64,000 nucleotides of DNA from CAVSJA01 sp963728145 (GCA_963728145.1 CAVSJA010000002.1:124001-188000), one strand, 5' to 3'; counted from the first letter of the stretch, positions 34,285 to 43,725 are shown. A program made the numbers and translations. The notes: generated from the letters alone by a model not told the origin.

Positions 34285-37089
34285 ATGAGAAAAATATTTT
34301 TGATTTTTTTCCTGGTAAGTCAATCTATCCCGATTATTTCACAATCACTCTTGCAAATTGAACTCGACAGCGAAGCCTATCGGGTGCAACGATTCATTAG
34401 CAATGAGAGAAAGGTTTATTTGCCTTCTACTTCCATTCCACTATTTACCTATGAAATAAATAATAAAAAAGTATCGTCTGCGACTGATAACAAACAGATC
34501 CGCATAATCTATAAAATTGAAACCGGATTTGCACCAGGGTTTAAAGCAACTGTTGAATTTCAAAATAATTCAAATGATACGATGCAATTGTCCAATGTAG
34601 TTCCATTTGGTGCTTTAGAAAACCAGGTTCATATTACCGGCAAGGGAGATCATTGGCTTAGTCGTACACATCTAATTATTCCAGGAAGCTTGCCCGTTAA
34701 TGTCGTTTGCCCGGATAATGCGTGGGAACTTGGGTTCAGCGTTGTTCCACTCAATGATGGTATGAATGCTTGCGGACTGATGCGAAGAGATCGCGCCAGC
34801 ATTAAAAATGGTCAACGCCGAAGGTTTGAAACAGTTTTGTACCCCAATGGATCTGTTGTATATAATTTTTACGCAGATTTTTTCAAAGGCTCCTGGCAGG
34901 ACGGATTACGCCTTATGTTCCAGGAGCGATTCCTCTATGATCTTCCTTCCTTTAATAATTATCTATTCGAGAGAAAGGATTTGCAATGGATCCGTCATAG
35001 CTATGTGATGCACTTAATGCAAGCATGGAACAAATCCTTTTACGATTCAAAGGATAAGAAGTATCATATTAATGAATTCATCAAACGGGGAAAGAAATTA
35101 TATGGTGGTGATGAAGTGATCGGCATTTGGCCCACCTGGCCTTCTCTCGGATTGGATCAAAGAAATCAGTTTGATCTGTTTCGTGATCTTCCCGGTGGAA
35201 CAAATCAGATCAGGAAACTCGGTGATGAAATGCGCGAGCAGGGAACTAAACTCTTTATTTGTTATAACCCCTGGGATGAAAGCACAAGATCTGAAGGACA
35301 TCTTGCGGGATTGGGAGACTTAATCGGTGCTGTATCTGCGGATGGAGTTGTATTGGACACCAGGGGAGAATCAAGTAAAGAATTACAGGAAGCCGCTGAC
35401 AAAGCAAGGGCGGGAGTAGTGATGTACAGCGAAGGAATGGCTGTGCCAAAGGATATGCCCGGCATTGTAAGTGGGAGAGTGCATAATGCATTGTATTATG
35501 TGCCGATGCTGAACCTGAATAAATTCATCAAACCCGAGTTTGCGATTTTTCGTGTTGCAGAATTGTACAAAGAACCGATACAACGCGAGTTTGCTGTTTC
35601 ATTTTTCAATGGTTATGGCACGGAGATGAATATTTTCGCGCCCGGTGAACCCGATTGGGCAGAAAAGCAGTATCAATATCTTGGACATACTTCGAGGATA
35701 CTCCGCGAGAACAGTTTCAATTTCACTTCAAAAGATTATACTCCATTAGTTCCTACATCAAATGATCAGATTTGGGTAAACAGATGGACATTCGGTGACA
35801 AAACTATTTTTACCATTTATAGTATCATTCCGGAAGGGTTTAAAGATTATTTATTTGAAGCCAAACCCGCAGAAGGATTTCATTATGTTGATCTCTGGCA
35901 TCATAAATTGCTTGAACCAGAATTCTTCGACAGTAAGTGGTGGATAGAAGCAGAGACGAATTCCTTCGATAAAAAATGGCTGGGCACAAACAATGAAGCA
36001 GAGATAGATTGCATCGCCCGACTACCCGTAATTATAAGTGCAAAATTGAATGGAGACGAATTGGAATTGTCTTCAACTAAAGGAGACAGGATCCGTATTT
36101 GGGCAGGCAGGCCTGACTATTCAAAACAAGCGCTTGAATTAAAACCGGGAAAACATAGGCTCCGGTTGAGTGAGCAATTCGGAAGATTCGAGGGCGATTT
36201 CATCATTCAATCAATGCAAGATGGAATCTTGCTCGATGAAACCATTGTTTCAATTAAACCAGGAACTTTCAGAAGGATCAGCAGCTCATCTGCGTACAAT
36301 CAATCAACAAATAAATCATCAACTCCGCCGGTAGGAATGGTATTAATCCCAAAAGGGAAATTCAAATTCAAAGAAAGTCATGGTGATGAATTCATACCCT
36401 ACCCAATGCAGGATGTGGATTCAGTCTTTGATATGCCTGCTTATTTTATGGACAGGCACCCGGTAACTAACGGGCAATTCCTGCAATTTCTAAATGCAAC
36501 TAAATACAAGCCATCGGACCCGGGAAATTTTTTAAAGCATTGGATAAATGGAAGGATCCCGAAGGGAATGGAAAATTATCCTGTTGTTTACGTGAGTTAT
36601 GAAGATGCCAAAGCTTATTCGAAATGGACTGGTAAGCGATTACCAACAGAAATAGAATGGCAATATGCTGCTCAAACAGAAGCATTGAATGAATGGCCAT
36701 GGAAACAAACGACGCCGGTTACACGAAAAGAGGAAGTGATCACCGAAAGCCTTACAGTTACTTCAATTGAAGGCATTGATCCAGACTTCTGCAACCTGGG
36801 TGATGGAAAATTATATCCGGTAGGGAAGTATCCAAAGGGAGCCAATCCAAACGGACTGCAGGACCTCGTCGGTTGTGTTTGGCAATTGACAAACGACGAA
36901 TACATTAATGGGTCCTATCGCTATATCATATTAAAAGGCGGAAGTTATTTCAAACCCTCCAGCAGTTGGTGGTATGTTCAAAGCGGCCCGAGGGAATTGC
37001 ATTACCGGCAGTTTCTTTTAAGAGTATCGCAGGGTTTTGAGAGAAATGGTACGGTTGGATTTAGGTGCGTCTACCCCCCAACCCCCTAA
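34285..37089 (+). CDS. Glycosidase-like TIM-barrel protein fused to a C-terminal FGE-sulfatase (SUMF1/EgtB-like) domain
   Basis: 934 residues with a signal peptide (KIFLIFFLVSQSIPIISQS). Residues about 25-200 form a beta-sandwich; about 200-480 look like a glycoside-hydrolase barrel: VIGIWPTWPSLGLDQRNQFD, TKLFICYNPWDES, GVVLDTRGESS and VMYSEGMAVPKDM (acidic residues that could be catalytic). Residues about 683-932 are an FGE-sulfatase domain: VGMVLIPKGKFKF, MDRHPVTNGQFLQFL, YPVVYVSYEDAKAYSKWTGKRLPTEIEWQYAA, NGLQDLVGCVWQLTND, ILKGGSYF and VGFRCV. The order hydrolase-then-FGE is unusual; the FGE part may serve as a binding or scaffold module. Substrate unknown. Confidence 0.8.
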   Translation: MRKIFLIFFLVSQSIPIISQSLLQIELDSEAYRVQRFISNERKVYLPSTSIPLFTYEINNKKVSSATDNKQIRIIYKIETGFAPGFKATVEFQNNSNDTMQLSNVVPFGALENQVHITGKGDHWLSRTHLIIPGSLPVNVVCPDNAWELGFSVVPLNDGMNACGLMRRDRASIKNGQRRRFETVLYPNGSVVYNFYADFFKGSWQDGLRLMFQERFLYDLPSFNNYLFERKDLQWIRHSYVMHLMQAWNKSFYDSKDKKYHINEFIKRGKKLYGGDEVIGIWPTWPSLGLDQRNQFDLFRDLPGGTNQIRKLGDEMREQGTKLFICYNPWDESTRSEGHLAGLGDLIGAVSADGVVLDTRGESSKELQEAADKARAGVVMYSEGMAVPKDMPGIVSGRVHNALYYVPMLNLNKFIKPEFAIFRVAELYKEPIQREFAVSFFNGYGTEMNIFAPGEPDWAEKQYQYLGHTSRILRENSFNFTSKDYTPLVPTSNDQIWVNRWTFGDKTIFTIYSIIPEGFKDYLFEAKPAEGFHYVDLWHHKLLEPEFFDSKWWIEAETNSFDKKWLGTNNEAEIDCIARLPVIISAKLNGDELELSSTKGDRIRIWAGRPDYSKQALELKPGKHRLRLSEQFGRFEGDFIIQSMQDGILLDETIVSIKPGTFRRISSSSAYNQSTNKSSTPPVGMVLIPKGKFKFKESHGDEFIPYPMQDVDSVFDMPAYFMDRHPVTNGQFLQFLNATKYKPSDPGNFLKHWINGRIPKGMENYPVVYVSYEDAKAYSKWTGKRLPTEIEWQYAAQTEALNEWPWKQTTPVTRKEEVITESLTVTSIEGIDPDFCNLGDGKLYPVGKYPKGANPNGLQDLVGCVWQLTNDEYINGSYRYIILKGGSYFKPSSSWWYVQSGPRELHYRQFLLRVSQGFERNGTVGFRCVYPPTP

Positions 37090-37738
37090 AGGGGGAGTAA
37101 TAAAGAATCTAAACCCGTAGAGCCATTAACAAAACAGAGATTTTATTTTCAATTAGTTTGATTGACCTAGGTTCCCCATTTAGGGGGACAGGGGGTGTTG
37201 GGGGTCGGGGCGTAAAAAGAAAAATCCCGGATTTTACTCCGGGACTCTTCAAAAACGTTTGTACGAAACCTTAACAACGCGGACGGTTAATCATAGAAAC
37301 ATTTTCGTTCCTAAGGAAATGGATCCCGATTGATATCGGTGATGGAAATTGGATTTTTTAACCTTGTTGATTTCTTTGATACCGAACCTTGGTTTTTCTG
37401 GATAATGGCTTGGTTTCTCAGGATAATGGTTCTTGGTTTTTCTGGATATTGTTCCCGATGTTATCGGGATGGTTTTTCTAGGATTGGAATCCCTTTTTAT
37501 CGGGAGGTTTTTGCATTTGGATATTGGCTGTCCGTGTATCAGTGATTCAACGATACAAACATAATAAGCATTGGCCTGGAGTACAATCGCACTAATGCCC
37601 GATTAATTTCATTCATGATTTACCGGGTTTTTCGTAAAAACCCCATCATTTAACAGGTAAACTTCCCTCCCAGCGCGGGACTTCACTTAAACGCCTTATA
37701 TTTAACGCATAAAATCCTCATCATTAACCCCATAACTT
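37090..37738. other. 650-bp gene-free stretch with inverted repeats
   Basis: CCCCCTAAAGGGGGAG (37082-) and TTCCCCATTTAGGGGGACAG (37172-) are self-complementary tracts flanking an AT-rich core. TCCCGG/CCGGGA at 37225-37245 reads as a terminator on the minus strand (followed by a T-rich run), although no minus-strand gene is near. At 37380-37500 are imperfect repeats TTTCTGGATAATGG / TTTCTCAGGATAATGG / TTTTTCTGGATATTG and CCCGATGTTATCGGG. The frame at 37330-37545 spans these repeats and is not called. Confidence 0.6.
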
Positions 37739-38560
37739 ATGGTTTTTGAAAATAAAGTGGTCCTGATAACCGGGGGAAACAGGGGTATCGGGAAGGCAAT
37801 CGCCCTCAAATTGGCTAGTGAAGGGGCTCATATAGCCCTTGTAGGAAAGACAGTAGAACCCCATCCCAAGCTTGAAGGTACTATCTACACTGCCGCGGAA
37901 GAGATAGCAAAAGCAGGCCCTGGAAAGGTCTTGCCATTACAAGGAGATATCCGCCATGAAGAGAGTATAAAACAGGTCGTCAAAACAACAGTTGACACCT
38001 TTGGCCATATAGATATTCTTATAAACAATGCCAGTGCAATCAGCCTGACGCCAACCGAACAGACCGAAGCTAAGCGATGGGACCTGATGCATGGCATCAA
38101 TGTTCGGGGCACATTTTTCATGTGTAAAGAGGCCATACCACATTTAAGAAAGGCAAGAAATCCGCATATACTCAATTTATCTCCTCCCCTGAACATGAAC
38201 TCACATTGGTTTTCCATGCATCTTGCCTATACTACAAGTAAGTATGGAATGAGCATGATCATATTCGGACTGGCGGAGGAATTAAAATCCCAACGGATTG
38301 CTGCAAATGCTTTGTGGCCAAAAACAACGATCGCAACAGCTGCAGTTCAAAATTTATTAGGTGGAGAATTTCTGATTCAAAGAAGCCGAAAACCGGATAT
38401 CGTGGCCGATGCTGCTTTTCATATCCTTCAAAGGCCCTCTTATGAATGCACGGGTAATTTTTTCATTGATGAAGAAGTATTGCAAAAAGAAGGTGTTACC
38501 GATTTCACGCATTATGCGATTAATCCAGAACAGAAGTTGATGCCAGATTTGTTTCTTTAG
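37739..38560 (+). CDS. Short-chain dehydrogenase/reductase, HSDL2-like
   Basis: 273 residues. TGGNRGIG (11-18) is the cofactor-binding motif, LINNAS (94-99) the structural NNAG-type motif, LNLSPP contains the catalytic Ser, and YTTSK gives Tyr164 and Lys168. The sequence LNMNSHWFSMHLAYTTSKYGMSM and the C-terminal ALWPKTTIATAAVQNLLGG are typical of the hydroxysteroid dehydrogenase-like 2 group. The true substrate is unknown, perhaps a fatty-acyl intermediate. Single gene. Confidence 0.88.
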   Translation: MVFENKVVLITGGNRGIGKAIALKLASEGAHIALVGKTVEPHPKLEGTIYTAAEEIAKAGPGKVLPLQGDIRHEESIKQVVKTTVDTFGHIDILINNASAISLTPTEQTEAKRWDLMHGINVRGTFFMCKEAIPHLRKARNPHILNLSPPLNMNSHWFSMHLAYTTSKYGMSMIIFGLAEELKSQRIAANALWPKTTIATAAVQNLLGGEFLIQRSRKPDIVADAAFHILQRPSYECTGNFFIDEEVLQKEGVTDFTHYAINPEQKLMPDLFL

Positions 38561-38574
38561 AGCTTGAAAGGGAA

Positions 38575-38662
38575 TTTGGAGTTAGGGATTGGGAATTAGG
38601 ATTTCAATGAGTCACTAGATAATTTTAAACCCCAATTCCCAATATCCAATTCCTAATTCCAT
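38575..38662. repeat. Inverted pair of 7-bp tandem repeats (TTAGGGA/TTGGGAA)
   Basis: Left arm 38575-38606 (GGAATTT, GGAGTTA, GGGATTG, GGAATTA, GGATTTC) and right arm 38630-38662 (CCAATTC, CCAATAT, CCAATTC, CTAATTC) are complementary heptad series, between the convergent SDR and membrane-protein genes. Confidence 0.75.
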
Positions 38663-38670
38663 TTGATCAA

Positions 38671-39102
38671 CTACTCAAACTGCACCAATTCCCTCTTCAA
38701 CGCTTTCAGCAAGCTGAAAATATGCGCCATTTCAATAAGCAATACTGTTATTATTGCCAGCCAGATATACCAGGGAATATCTATAATGGTTTTAACAGGA
38801 ATGGCTTCGCTATTGGCATACCATCTATAAAAGGTAATTCCTGCCGTAAAGCCGACCACCAGGAAGGATAATAAGGAATAAAAGATCTTCAGGAACATCA
38901 CTTTGATTGATGTATAACCAATCTTGATGTTTTCGAATATTGCTGCGGGAACGATCAGCAGAAATGCAACCCAATTCCAGTTAGTACCGATCCAGTCATG
39001 CATAAAACCGGTCAATAAAATGATTAGTACAATCGCTGTGAGACTCCATGGAAATAAAAGGAAGAACCCAGGTTTGTTCGGAATAGATCTAACAGTAGCC
39101 AT
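38671..39102 (-). CDS. Four-helix membrane protein of unknown function
   Basis: 143 residues with four hydrophobic segments (about 13-31, 43-60, 69-93, 108-128) and a basic, charged C-terminus (KALKRELVQFE). No catalytic or domain motif recognised. Isolated gene between convergent SDR and divergent amidohydrolase. The regular codon structure and full-length hydrophobic pattern make it a real gene. Confidence 0.7.
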   Translation of the reverse strand: MATVRSIPNKPGFFLLFPWSLTAIVLIILLTGFMHDWIGTNWNWVAFLLIVPAAIFENIKIGYTSIKVMFLKIFYSLLSFLVVGFTAGITFYRWYANSEAIPVKTIIDIPWYIWLAIITVLLIEMAHIFSLLKALKRELVQFE

Positions 39103-39240
39103 GTATATTTTAGATTTTACGTCATTCCCGACTAGATCGGGAATCTAATTTGCTATTTACAATTTACGATTTTTCTTTCCTGACTAATATTTTTCAATTC
39201 TAACGGGAACATTTAAATCAAGTAATTTGTGAATTCAATT

Positions 39241-40707
39241 ATGATTAAGATGAGAAAACACCTATTCATGGCATTGATCCTGCTTTTTAATCTATCTATT
39301 CTTTGGGCGCAAAAAAAGCCGGCTGCAGATCCGGGAGATAAGCTAAAAGACCAGGTGTCGAAAAATATCGATGCCGATTACGATGTCTATAAGAAAACCG
39401 CGTTGCAAATCTGGGAATATGCGGAAGTGGGATATAAGGAAATGAAAAGCTCGGCACTTTTGCAACAATTATTAAGAGATAAAGGATTTACAGTTGAAAC
39501 GGGCGTAGCCGAAATACCTACAGCCTTTGTTGCAACCTATGGAAGCGGGAAGCCGGTGATTGGGATACTTGCCGAATTCGATGCATTGCCAGGTTTATCA
39601 CAGGAAGCTTCGCCCGATAAGAAATCTATTGCGGGAAAAGATGCGGGTCATGGTTGCGGACATCATTTGTTTGGTACGGCATCGATAGCCGCGGGTATAG
39701 AAATCAAAAAATTGATTGAAGAGAAAAAATTCCAGGGTACAATAAAAGTATTCGGTTGTCCTGCAGAGGAAGGTGGAAGCGGCAAAGTATATATGGTGCG
39801 TGCGGGATTATTTAATGATGTAGATGTTGCGATTCACTGGCATCCGGGTAACGACAATTCAGTAACGATGACGAGTGCATTGGCGAATAAATCTGCCAAA
39901 TTCCGCTTTCATGGAATTTCTGCACATGCCGCGGCATCTCCTGAAAAAGGGAGATCTGCATTGGATGGAGTAGAAGCCCTGGATTATATGGTAAACATGA
40001 TGCGGGAACATATACCGCAGGAATCGAGGATCCATTATGTAATTACAAACGGAGGTAGAGCGCCGAATGTAATTCCCGATTTCGCTGAAGTATATTATTA
40101 TGTTCGTCATCCGCAGAAAGACATCGTGAAGCAGATTTTTGATCGGGTTGTAAAAGCAGCTGAAGGGGCGGCGATGGGTACAGGTACTACAATGGACTTT
40201 GAAATTATTGGCGGAACACATGATCTTTTATTAATCCGATCACTGGCGGAGTTAGCGCAGAAGAATCTTGATAGAGTCGGTGGAGTTACTTATACTAATG
40301 AGGAAATCGAATTTGGGAAAAAGATCCAGGCTTCATTAGGGTTTAATGTTGATCCAATTGAATCGGCGAAAAATATCAAACCATTGAGAATCGATATGAA
40401 TGCAGGCGGTGGATCAACTGATGTGGGTGATGTTAGCTATGCTGTACCTACAGTTGGAATCCGCATTGCTACCTGGATTCCCGGCGTTCCTGGTCATAGC
40501 TGGCAAGCTGTGGCTTGCGGTGGAACGGAGATCGGAACGAAAGGAATGCAGGTTGCTGCAAAGACAATGGCAATGACGGCGATTGATCTGTTCACAAATC
40601 AATCGAATATTCAGAAAGCAAAAGAGGAATTTGTGAAGATGAAGGGTGATTATAAATATGAAGCCTTGTTGGGTAATAGAAAGCCCGCTTTGAATTATAG
40701 AGATTGA
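39241..40707 (+). CDS. M20-family amidohydrolase (AbgB-like), secreted
   Basis: About 488 residues; a GTG at 39229 and ATGs at 39241 and 39250 are all possible starts. A signal peptide (KHLFMALILLFNLSILWAQ) precedes the peptidase. Metal ligands of the M20D family are seen in ILAEFDALPG, GHGCGHHLFGT, CPAEEGGSGK and near the end GVPGHSWQAVACGGTEIG. The lid domain includes FHGISAHAAASPEKGRSALDGVEAL. Closest recognisable type is the p-aminobenzoyl-glutamate hydrolase subunit B or indole-acetyl-amino acid hydrolase group. Periplasmic amide hydrolysis of an acylated amino acid is likely. Confidence 0.87.
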   Translation: MIKMRKHLFMALILLFNLSILWAQKKPAADPGDKLKDQVSKNIDADYDVYKKTALQIWEYAEVGYKEMKSSALLQQLLRDKGFTVETGVAEIPTAFVATYGSGKPVIGILAEFDALPGLSQEASPDKKSIAGKDAGHGCGHHLFGTASIAAGIEIKKLIEEKKFQGTIKVFGCPAEEGGSGKVYMVRAGLFNDVDVAIHWHPGNDNSVTMTSALANKSAKFRFHGISAHAAASPEKGRSALDGVEALDYMVNMMREHIPQESRIHYVITNGGRAPNVIPDFAEVYYYVRHPQKDIVKQIFDRVVKAAEGAAMGTGTTMDFEIIGGTHDLLLIRSLAELAQKNLDRVGGVTYTNEEIEFGKKIQASLGFNVDPIESAKNIKPLRIDMNAGGGSTDVGDVSYAVPTVGIRIATWIPGVPGHSWQAVACGGTEIGTKGMQVAAKTMAMTAIDLFTNQSNIQKAKEEFVKMKGDYKYEALLGNRKPALNYRD

Positions 40708-40711
40708 TATT

Positions 40712-40790
40712 TAGCTTCGAGCTATTGAGCCTCGAGCCACGAGCATTTTGTTCGAAGGGCATAGCTCGAAGCTCAAGGCTCACAGCTCTT
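40712..40790. repeat. Short inverted heptad repeats (GAGCCTC/AGCTCGAAG) overlapping the lysS stop
   Basis: TTCGAGCTATTGAGCCTCGA at 40714- and the partly complementary GCTCGAAGCTCAAGGCTCAC at 40763-. The second arm runs into the last codons of lysS on the minus strand. Confidence 0.65.
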
Positions 40791-42279
40791 TCTCCGGCCG
40801 CATTTGAGGAAATAATAAAACATCCTGTATCGAAGGCTGATTCGTCATCAACATTGCTAATCGATCGATGCCTATTCCAATACCGGAGGTGGGAGGCATG
40901 CCGTATTCCAATGCACGTAGGAAATCATGATCAATGAACATCGCTTCATCATCCCCTCTTTCCATTAATCGGGACTGCTCTTCAAATCTTTCGCGTTGAT
41001 CAATTGGATCATTTAATTCACTATAAGCATTTGCAATCTCTTTTCCATTGATCATTAACTCGAATCGTTCAACAAGACCGGCTGTCTTACGATGCTTTTT
41101 GGTCAATGGACTCATTTCAACGGGATAGTCCATTATGAAAGTGGGTTGAATAAAATTTGCTTCACATTTTTCACTGAAGATCTCATCGATGAGTTTTCCT
41201 TTGCCCATGCTGGGTTCGTTATGAACCTGCAATTCTTTGCACAGCTTTCTCAACTCATCTTCATTCATCTTGCTCACATCCTTTCCTGTTGTTTCTTTGA
41301 TTGCATTGAAGATCGTTACGCGTTTGAATGGAGCTTTGAAATCAAGTTCTTTGTCACCTACTTTCACTTTCGTTGTGCCGTGTAATGCCAACGCGACTTT
41401 TTCTATTAACTGCTCAGTAATCTCCATCATCCAGAAATAATCCTTATACGCTGTATACCATTCCAGGATGGTGAATTCAGGGTTATGCGTCCGATCCATT
41501 CCTTCATTGCGGAAGTTGCGGCTAAATTCATATACCCAATCAAAACCACCAACGATCAATCTTTTTAAATAAAGCTCATTGGCTATCCGCAGATAAAATG
41601 ATGTATCCAGTGTATTGTGATGTGTGATAAATGGGCGCGCTGCCGCACCGCCAGGAATAGCTTGCAAAACCGGTGTGTCCACCTCCAGTGCTCCGTGTTC
41701 ATTCAGGAATTCGCGCATGGTGTTGAGCATCTTCGTGCGCTTCACAAATACATCTCTTATCTGGGGATTCACGATCAGGTCTGCATATCGCTGACGATAG
41801 CGAAACTCGGGATCGGTTACTGCATCAAAAGTTTCTCCTTCCTTTTCTTTTACTACAGGCAAAGGCTTGAGCGATTTCGATAACAAAACAATTTCTTTAA
41901 CATGCACCGAAGTCTCACCGGTCTTTGTGGTGAATACAAATCCCTTCACACCGATAATATCCCCGATATCGATAAAGTGTTTCCAAACTTTATCGTAAAA
42001 GTCTGGGATATCATCTTTCTTAAGATAAAGTTGAATTTTCCCGCTACTATCCTGCAAAACCGAAAAAGACGCCTTACCCATATCTCGTATACTCATAATC
42101 CTTCCCGCGAGGGTAACCGATGAAAAGTCGGCCTTATTCTCCTCACCTTTATAATGTTGCTTGATATGAGCCGCGGTCGTGTCAACCGGGTATAGCTCTG
42201 CCGGATAGGGATTGATCCCCAGTTGTTCCAACCCCTTTAATTTCTCGCGTCTGATTATTTCCTGCTCGGATAAATGCAT
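40780..42279 (-). CDS. lysS: Lysyl-tRNA synthetase, class II
   Basis: 499 residues from MHLSEQEIIRREKLKGLEQLG; the open frame extends 46 codons upstream, but that part is not conserved and crosses the likely promoter. An OB-fold anticodon-binding domain (about 55-150; LAGRIMSIRDMGKASFSVLQD) is followed by the class II core: motif 2 YEFSRNFRNEGMDRTHNPEF, and motif 3 GIGIGIDRLAML near the end. It charges tRNA-Lys. The final residues (KEL) fall within a heptad repeat tract. Confidence 0.95.
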   Translation of the reverse strand: MHLSEQEIIRREKLKGLEQLGINPYPAELYPVDTTAAHIKQHYKGEENKADFSSVTLAGRIMSIRDMGKASFSVLQDSSGKIQLYLKKDDIPDFYDKVWKHFIDIGDIIGVKGFVFTTKTGETSVHVKEIVLLSKSLKPLPVVKEKEGETFDAVTDPEFRYRQRYADLIVNPQIRDVFVKRTKMLNTMREFLNEHGALEVDTPVLQAIPGGAAARPFITHHNTLDTSFYLRIANELYLKRLIVGGFDWVYEFSRNFRNEGMDRTHNPEFTILEWYTAYKDYFWMMEITEQLIEKVALALHGTTKVKVGDKELDFKAPFKRVTIFNAIKETTGKDVSKMNEDELRKLCKELQVHNEPSMGKGKLIDEIFSEKCEANFIQPTFIMDYPVEMSPLTKKHRKTAGLVERFELMINGKEIANAYSELNDPIDQRERFEEQSRLMERGDDEAMFIDHDFLRALEYGMPPTSGIGIGIDRLAMLMTNQPSIQDVLLFPQMRPEKEL

Positions 42280-42333
42280 GTTAAACAATTGTTTTTCGCC
42301 GGATTCGTTAGTCCTTATGGTATTAAATGGCTG

Positions 42334-42341
42334 CAAAAATA
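42334..42341 (-). promoter_or_regulatory. Candidate -7 element for lysS
   Basis: On the minus strand this reads TATTTTTG (TAnnTTTG), about 55 bases before the lysS ATG at 42279. It supports the downstream start. Confidence 0.4.
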
Positions 42342-42440
42342 ATGGATTTAACGGGTCAATAACACCAGCCCGGCTATTTGGACGGGGCCAGGCCTTTAGT
42401 TGGTCAAAGATTTGCATAACTAACTTAAAATACTCTTTGT

Positions 42441-43136
42441 ATGCGCCAAATTCTATTCATCCTAAGCACGTTTATTGTTTTCAGCAGTTGCGATACACTT
42501 TCAAACCTTCCGGGAATAAACTCACCGGTATCCGAGGCCGAAGCAAGCCAGGGTATTCGTGAAGCATTGAGCCAGGGAGTTTCGTCGGCGATACTCGATC
42601 TCAATCGCACTGATGGCTTTTTCGGCAATCAGGCTTATAAACTTTTCCTCCCAAAGGATGCCGAAAAGATTGAAAGCACATTGCGAAAATTGGGAATGGG
42701 TAAACAAGTGGACAAAGCTATCCTTCAAATCAATCGTGCCGCTGAAGACGCGGTAGGAACTGCAAAACCAATCTTTGCTGATGCAATTCGTCAAATGACG
42801 ATTACTGACGCACTCAATATTGTAAAAGGCGAGAAGAATGAGGCCACAAATTATTTCCGTGATAAAACGAGAGATAAATTGGTTGAAGCATTTACTCCAT
42901 CGATCAAGCGTTCACTTGATAAGATGGAAGCTACAAGATATTATGGCGATATCGTTACACTCTATAATAACCTGCCCACAACTTTCAACAAGATAAATCC
43001 TGACCTGGCAAACTATGTAGTTGGGAAATCCACTGATGCATTATTCAATGAAATTGAAAAAGAAGAAGCAAATATCAGGGAGAATCCTGTTGCGAGAACA
43101 ACGGAGATACTGAAGAAAGTTTTCGGTAGCAGATAG
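42441..43136 (+). CDS. DUF4197 lipoprotein
   Basis: 231 residues. Lipobox FIVFSSCDT (Cys17). The mature protein is helical with SEAEASQGIREALSQGVSSAI, FFGNQAYKLFLPKDAEKIESTLRKLG, FADAIRQMTITDALNIVKG and TEILKKVFG, the signature segments of DUF4197, a family of unknown function common in Bacteroidota and Proteobacteria. Divergent from lysS. Length is normal. Confidence 0.88.
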   Translation: MRQILFILSTFIVFSSCDTLSNLPGINSPVSEAEASQGIREALSQGVSSAILDLNRTDGFFGNQAYKLFLPKDAEKIESTLRKLGMGKQVDKAILQINRAAEDAVGTAKPIFADAIRQMTITDALNIVKGEKNEATNYFRDKTRDKLVEAFTPSIKRSLDKMEATRYYGDIVTLYNNLPTTFNKINPDLANYVVGKSTDALFNEIEKEEANIRENPVARTTEILKKVFGSR

Positions 43137-43232
43137 GCAAGAGGCAAATTAAACACCCAAGCAAGATATTTAAGTAAAGAACACCGGAAGTGCGGGGTTT
43201 TATATTTTATTTCATCAATGTCTTTGAGAACA

Positions 43233-43650
43233 GTGGAATGCAGATTTATCGCGTATATGGTGCGATAAGTCGAAAGCTTTCTTTAATTAATAAGTCTCGA
43301 AAATCCAATTCAACAGAAGAACAGATGAACAAGGAATGATCAATTTCCATCGGACGGTTCGTTAGCCCATATTTTAAATGGAAAAGCCGTCCGATCTACA
43401 TTGATCATTCCTTGTTCATCTGTTCTTCTGTTGAATTGAGGATTCGAGACTACAAACCGCGGCAAGGCTTGCGATACTTGAGAATTAAAATTTAGAGAAT
43501 AGTTCCATAAACTCCTGCCTCCTGCTGCGTGAGATCCCAATAGAAGCTCCATCATCCATGATGACGTATCCTCCTTCTCCCCGAACAAATTTTTTGATAT
43601 GATTGATATTTACCAGGTAGGAATTGTGAATGCGGAAAAGTAAGGGCCGT
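43233..43650 (-). repeat. Repeat island B: inverted, shorter copy of the 19.1-20.2 kb island
   Basis: On the minus strand it reads: regulator 3' end, TTCTCTAAATTTTAATTCTC, AAGCCTTGCCGCGGTTTGTA, hairpin arm, TCGGACGGCTTTTCC, complementary arm, GATTTTCGAGACTTATTAAT, CATATACGCGATAAATCTGC. Hairpin arms lie at about 43308-43358 and 43387-43436 with few mismatches. It lacks the 95-bp array and the internal second copy, so it may be nearer the ancestral form. No complete gene lies in 43137-43701. Confidence 0.85.
43485..43640 (-). pseudogene. 3' fragment of a LytTR response regulator gene
   Basis: Encodes RIHNSYLVNINHIKKF, RGEGGYVIMDDGASIGIS and the terminal FMELFSKF, identical at protein level to the last ~50 residues of the regulator at 18528-19277. 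Upstream the match fades (VLNAKRPLLF versus ALNGPDFY) and then passes into heptad repeats. There is no receiver domain, no start and no promoter. It is a duplicated gene tail carried with repeat island B, not a functional protein. Confidence 0.9.
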
Positions 43651-43682
43651 TTAGCGTTTAAAACGTCGAATAAAAAGATTCG

Positions 43683-43725
43683 GTTGCCTATTGCCCATTG
43701 CCTATTGCTTATTGCTCGCTTGTGT
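43683..43725. repeat. 7-bp tandem repeat (GCCTATT)n
   Basis: Five to six units (TTGCCTA, TTGCCCA, TTGCCTA, TTGCTTA, TTGCTCG). It overlaps the final codons of the patatin gene on the minus strand (coding QASNKQ). Confidence 0.8.

Noticed and set aside
37330..37545. 71-residue protein rich in Phe and Trp
   Set aside because: Encoded by imperfect DNA repeats (TTTTTCTGGATA); low complexity without domain or conservation.
42280..42417. 46-residue N-terminal extension of LysS
   Set aside because: Not conserved in class II LysS, crosses the likely -7 element, and MHLSEQE is the usual start.
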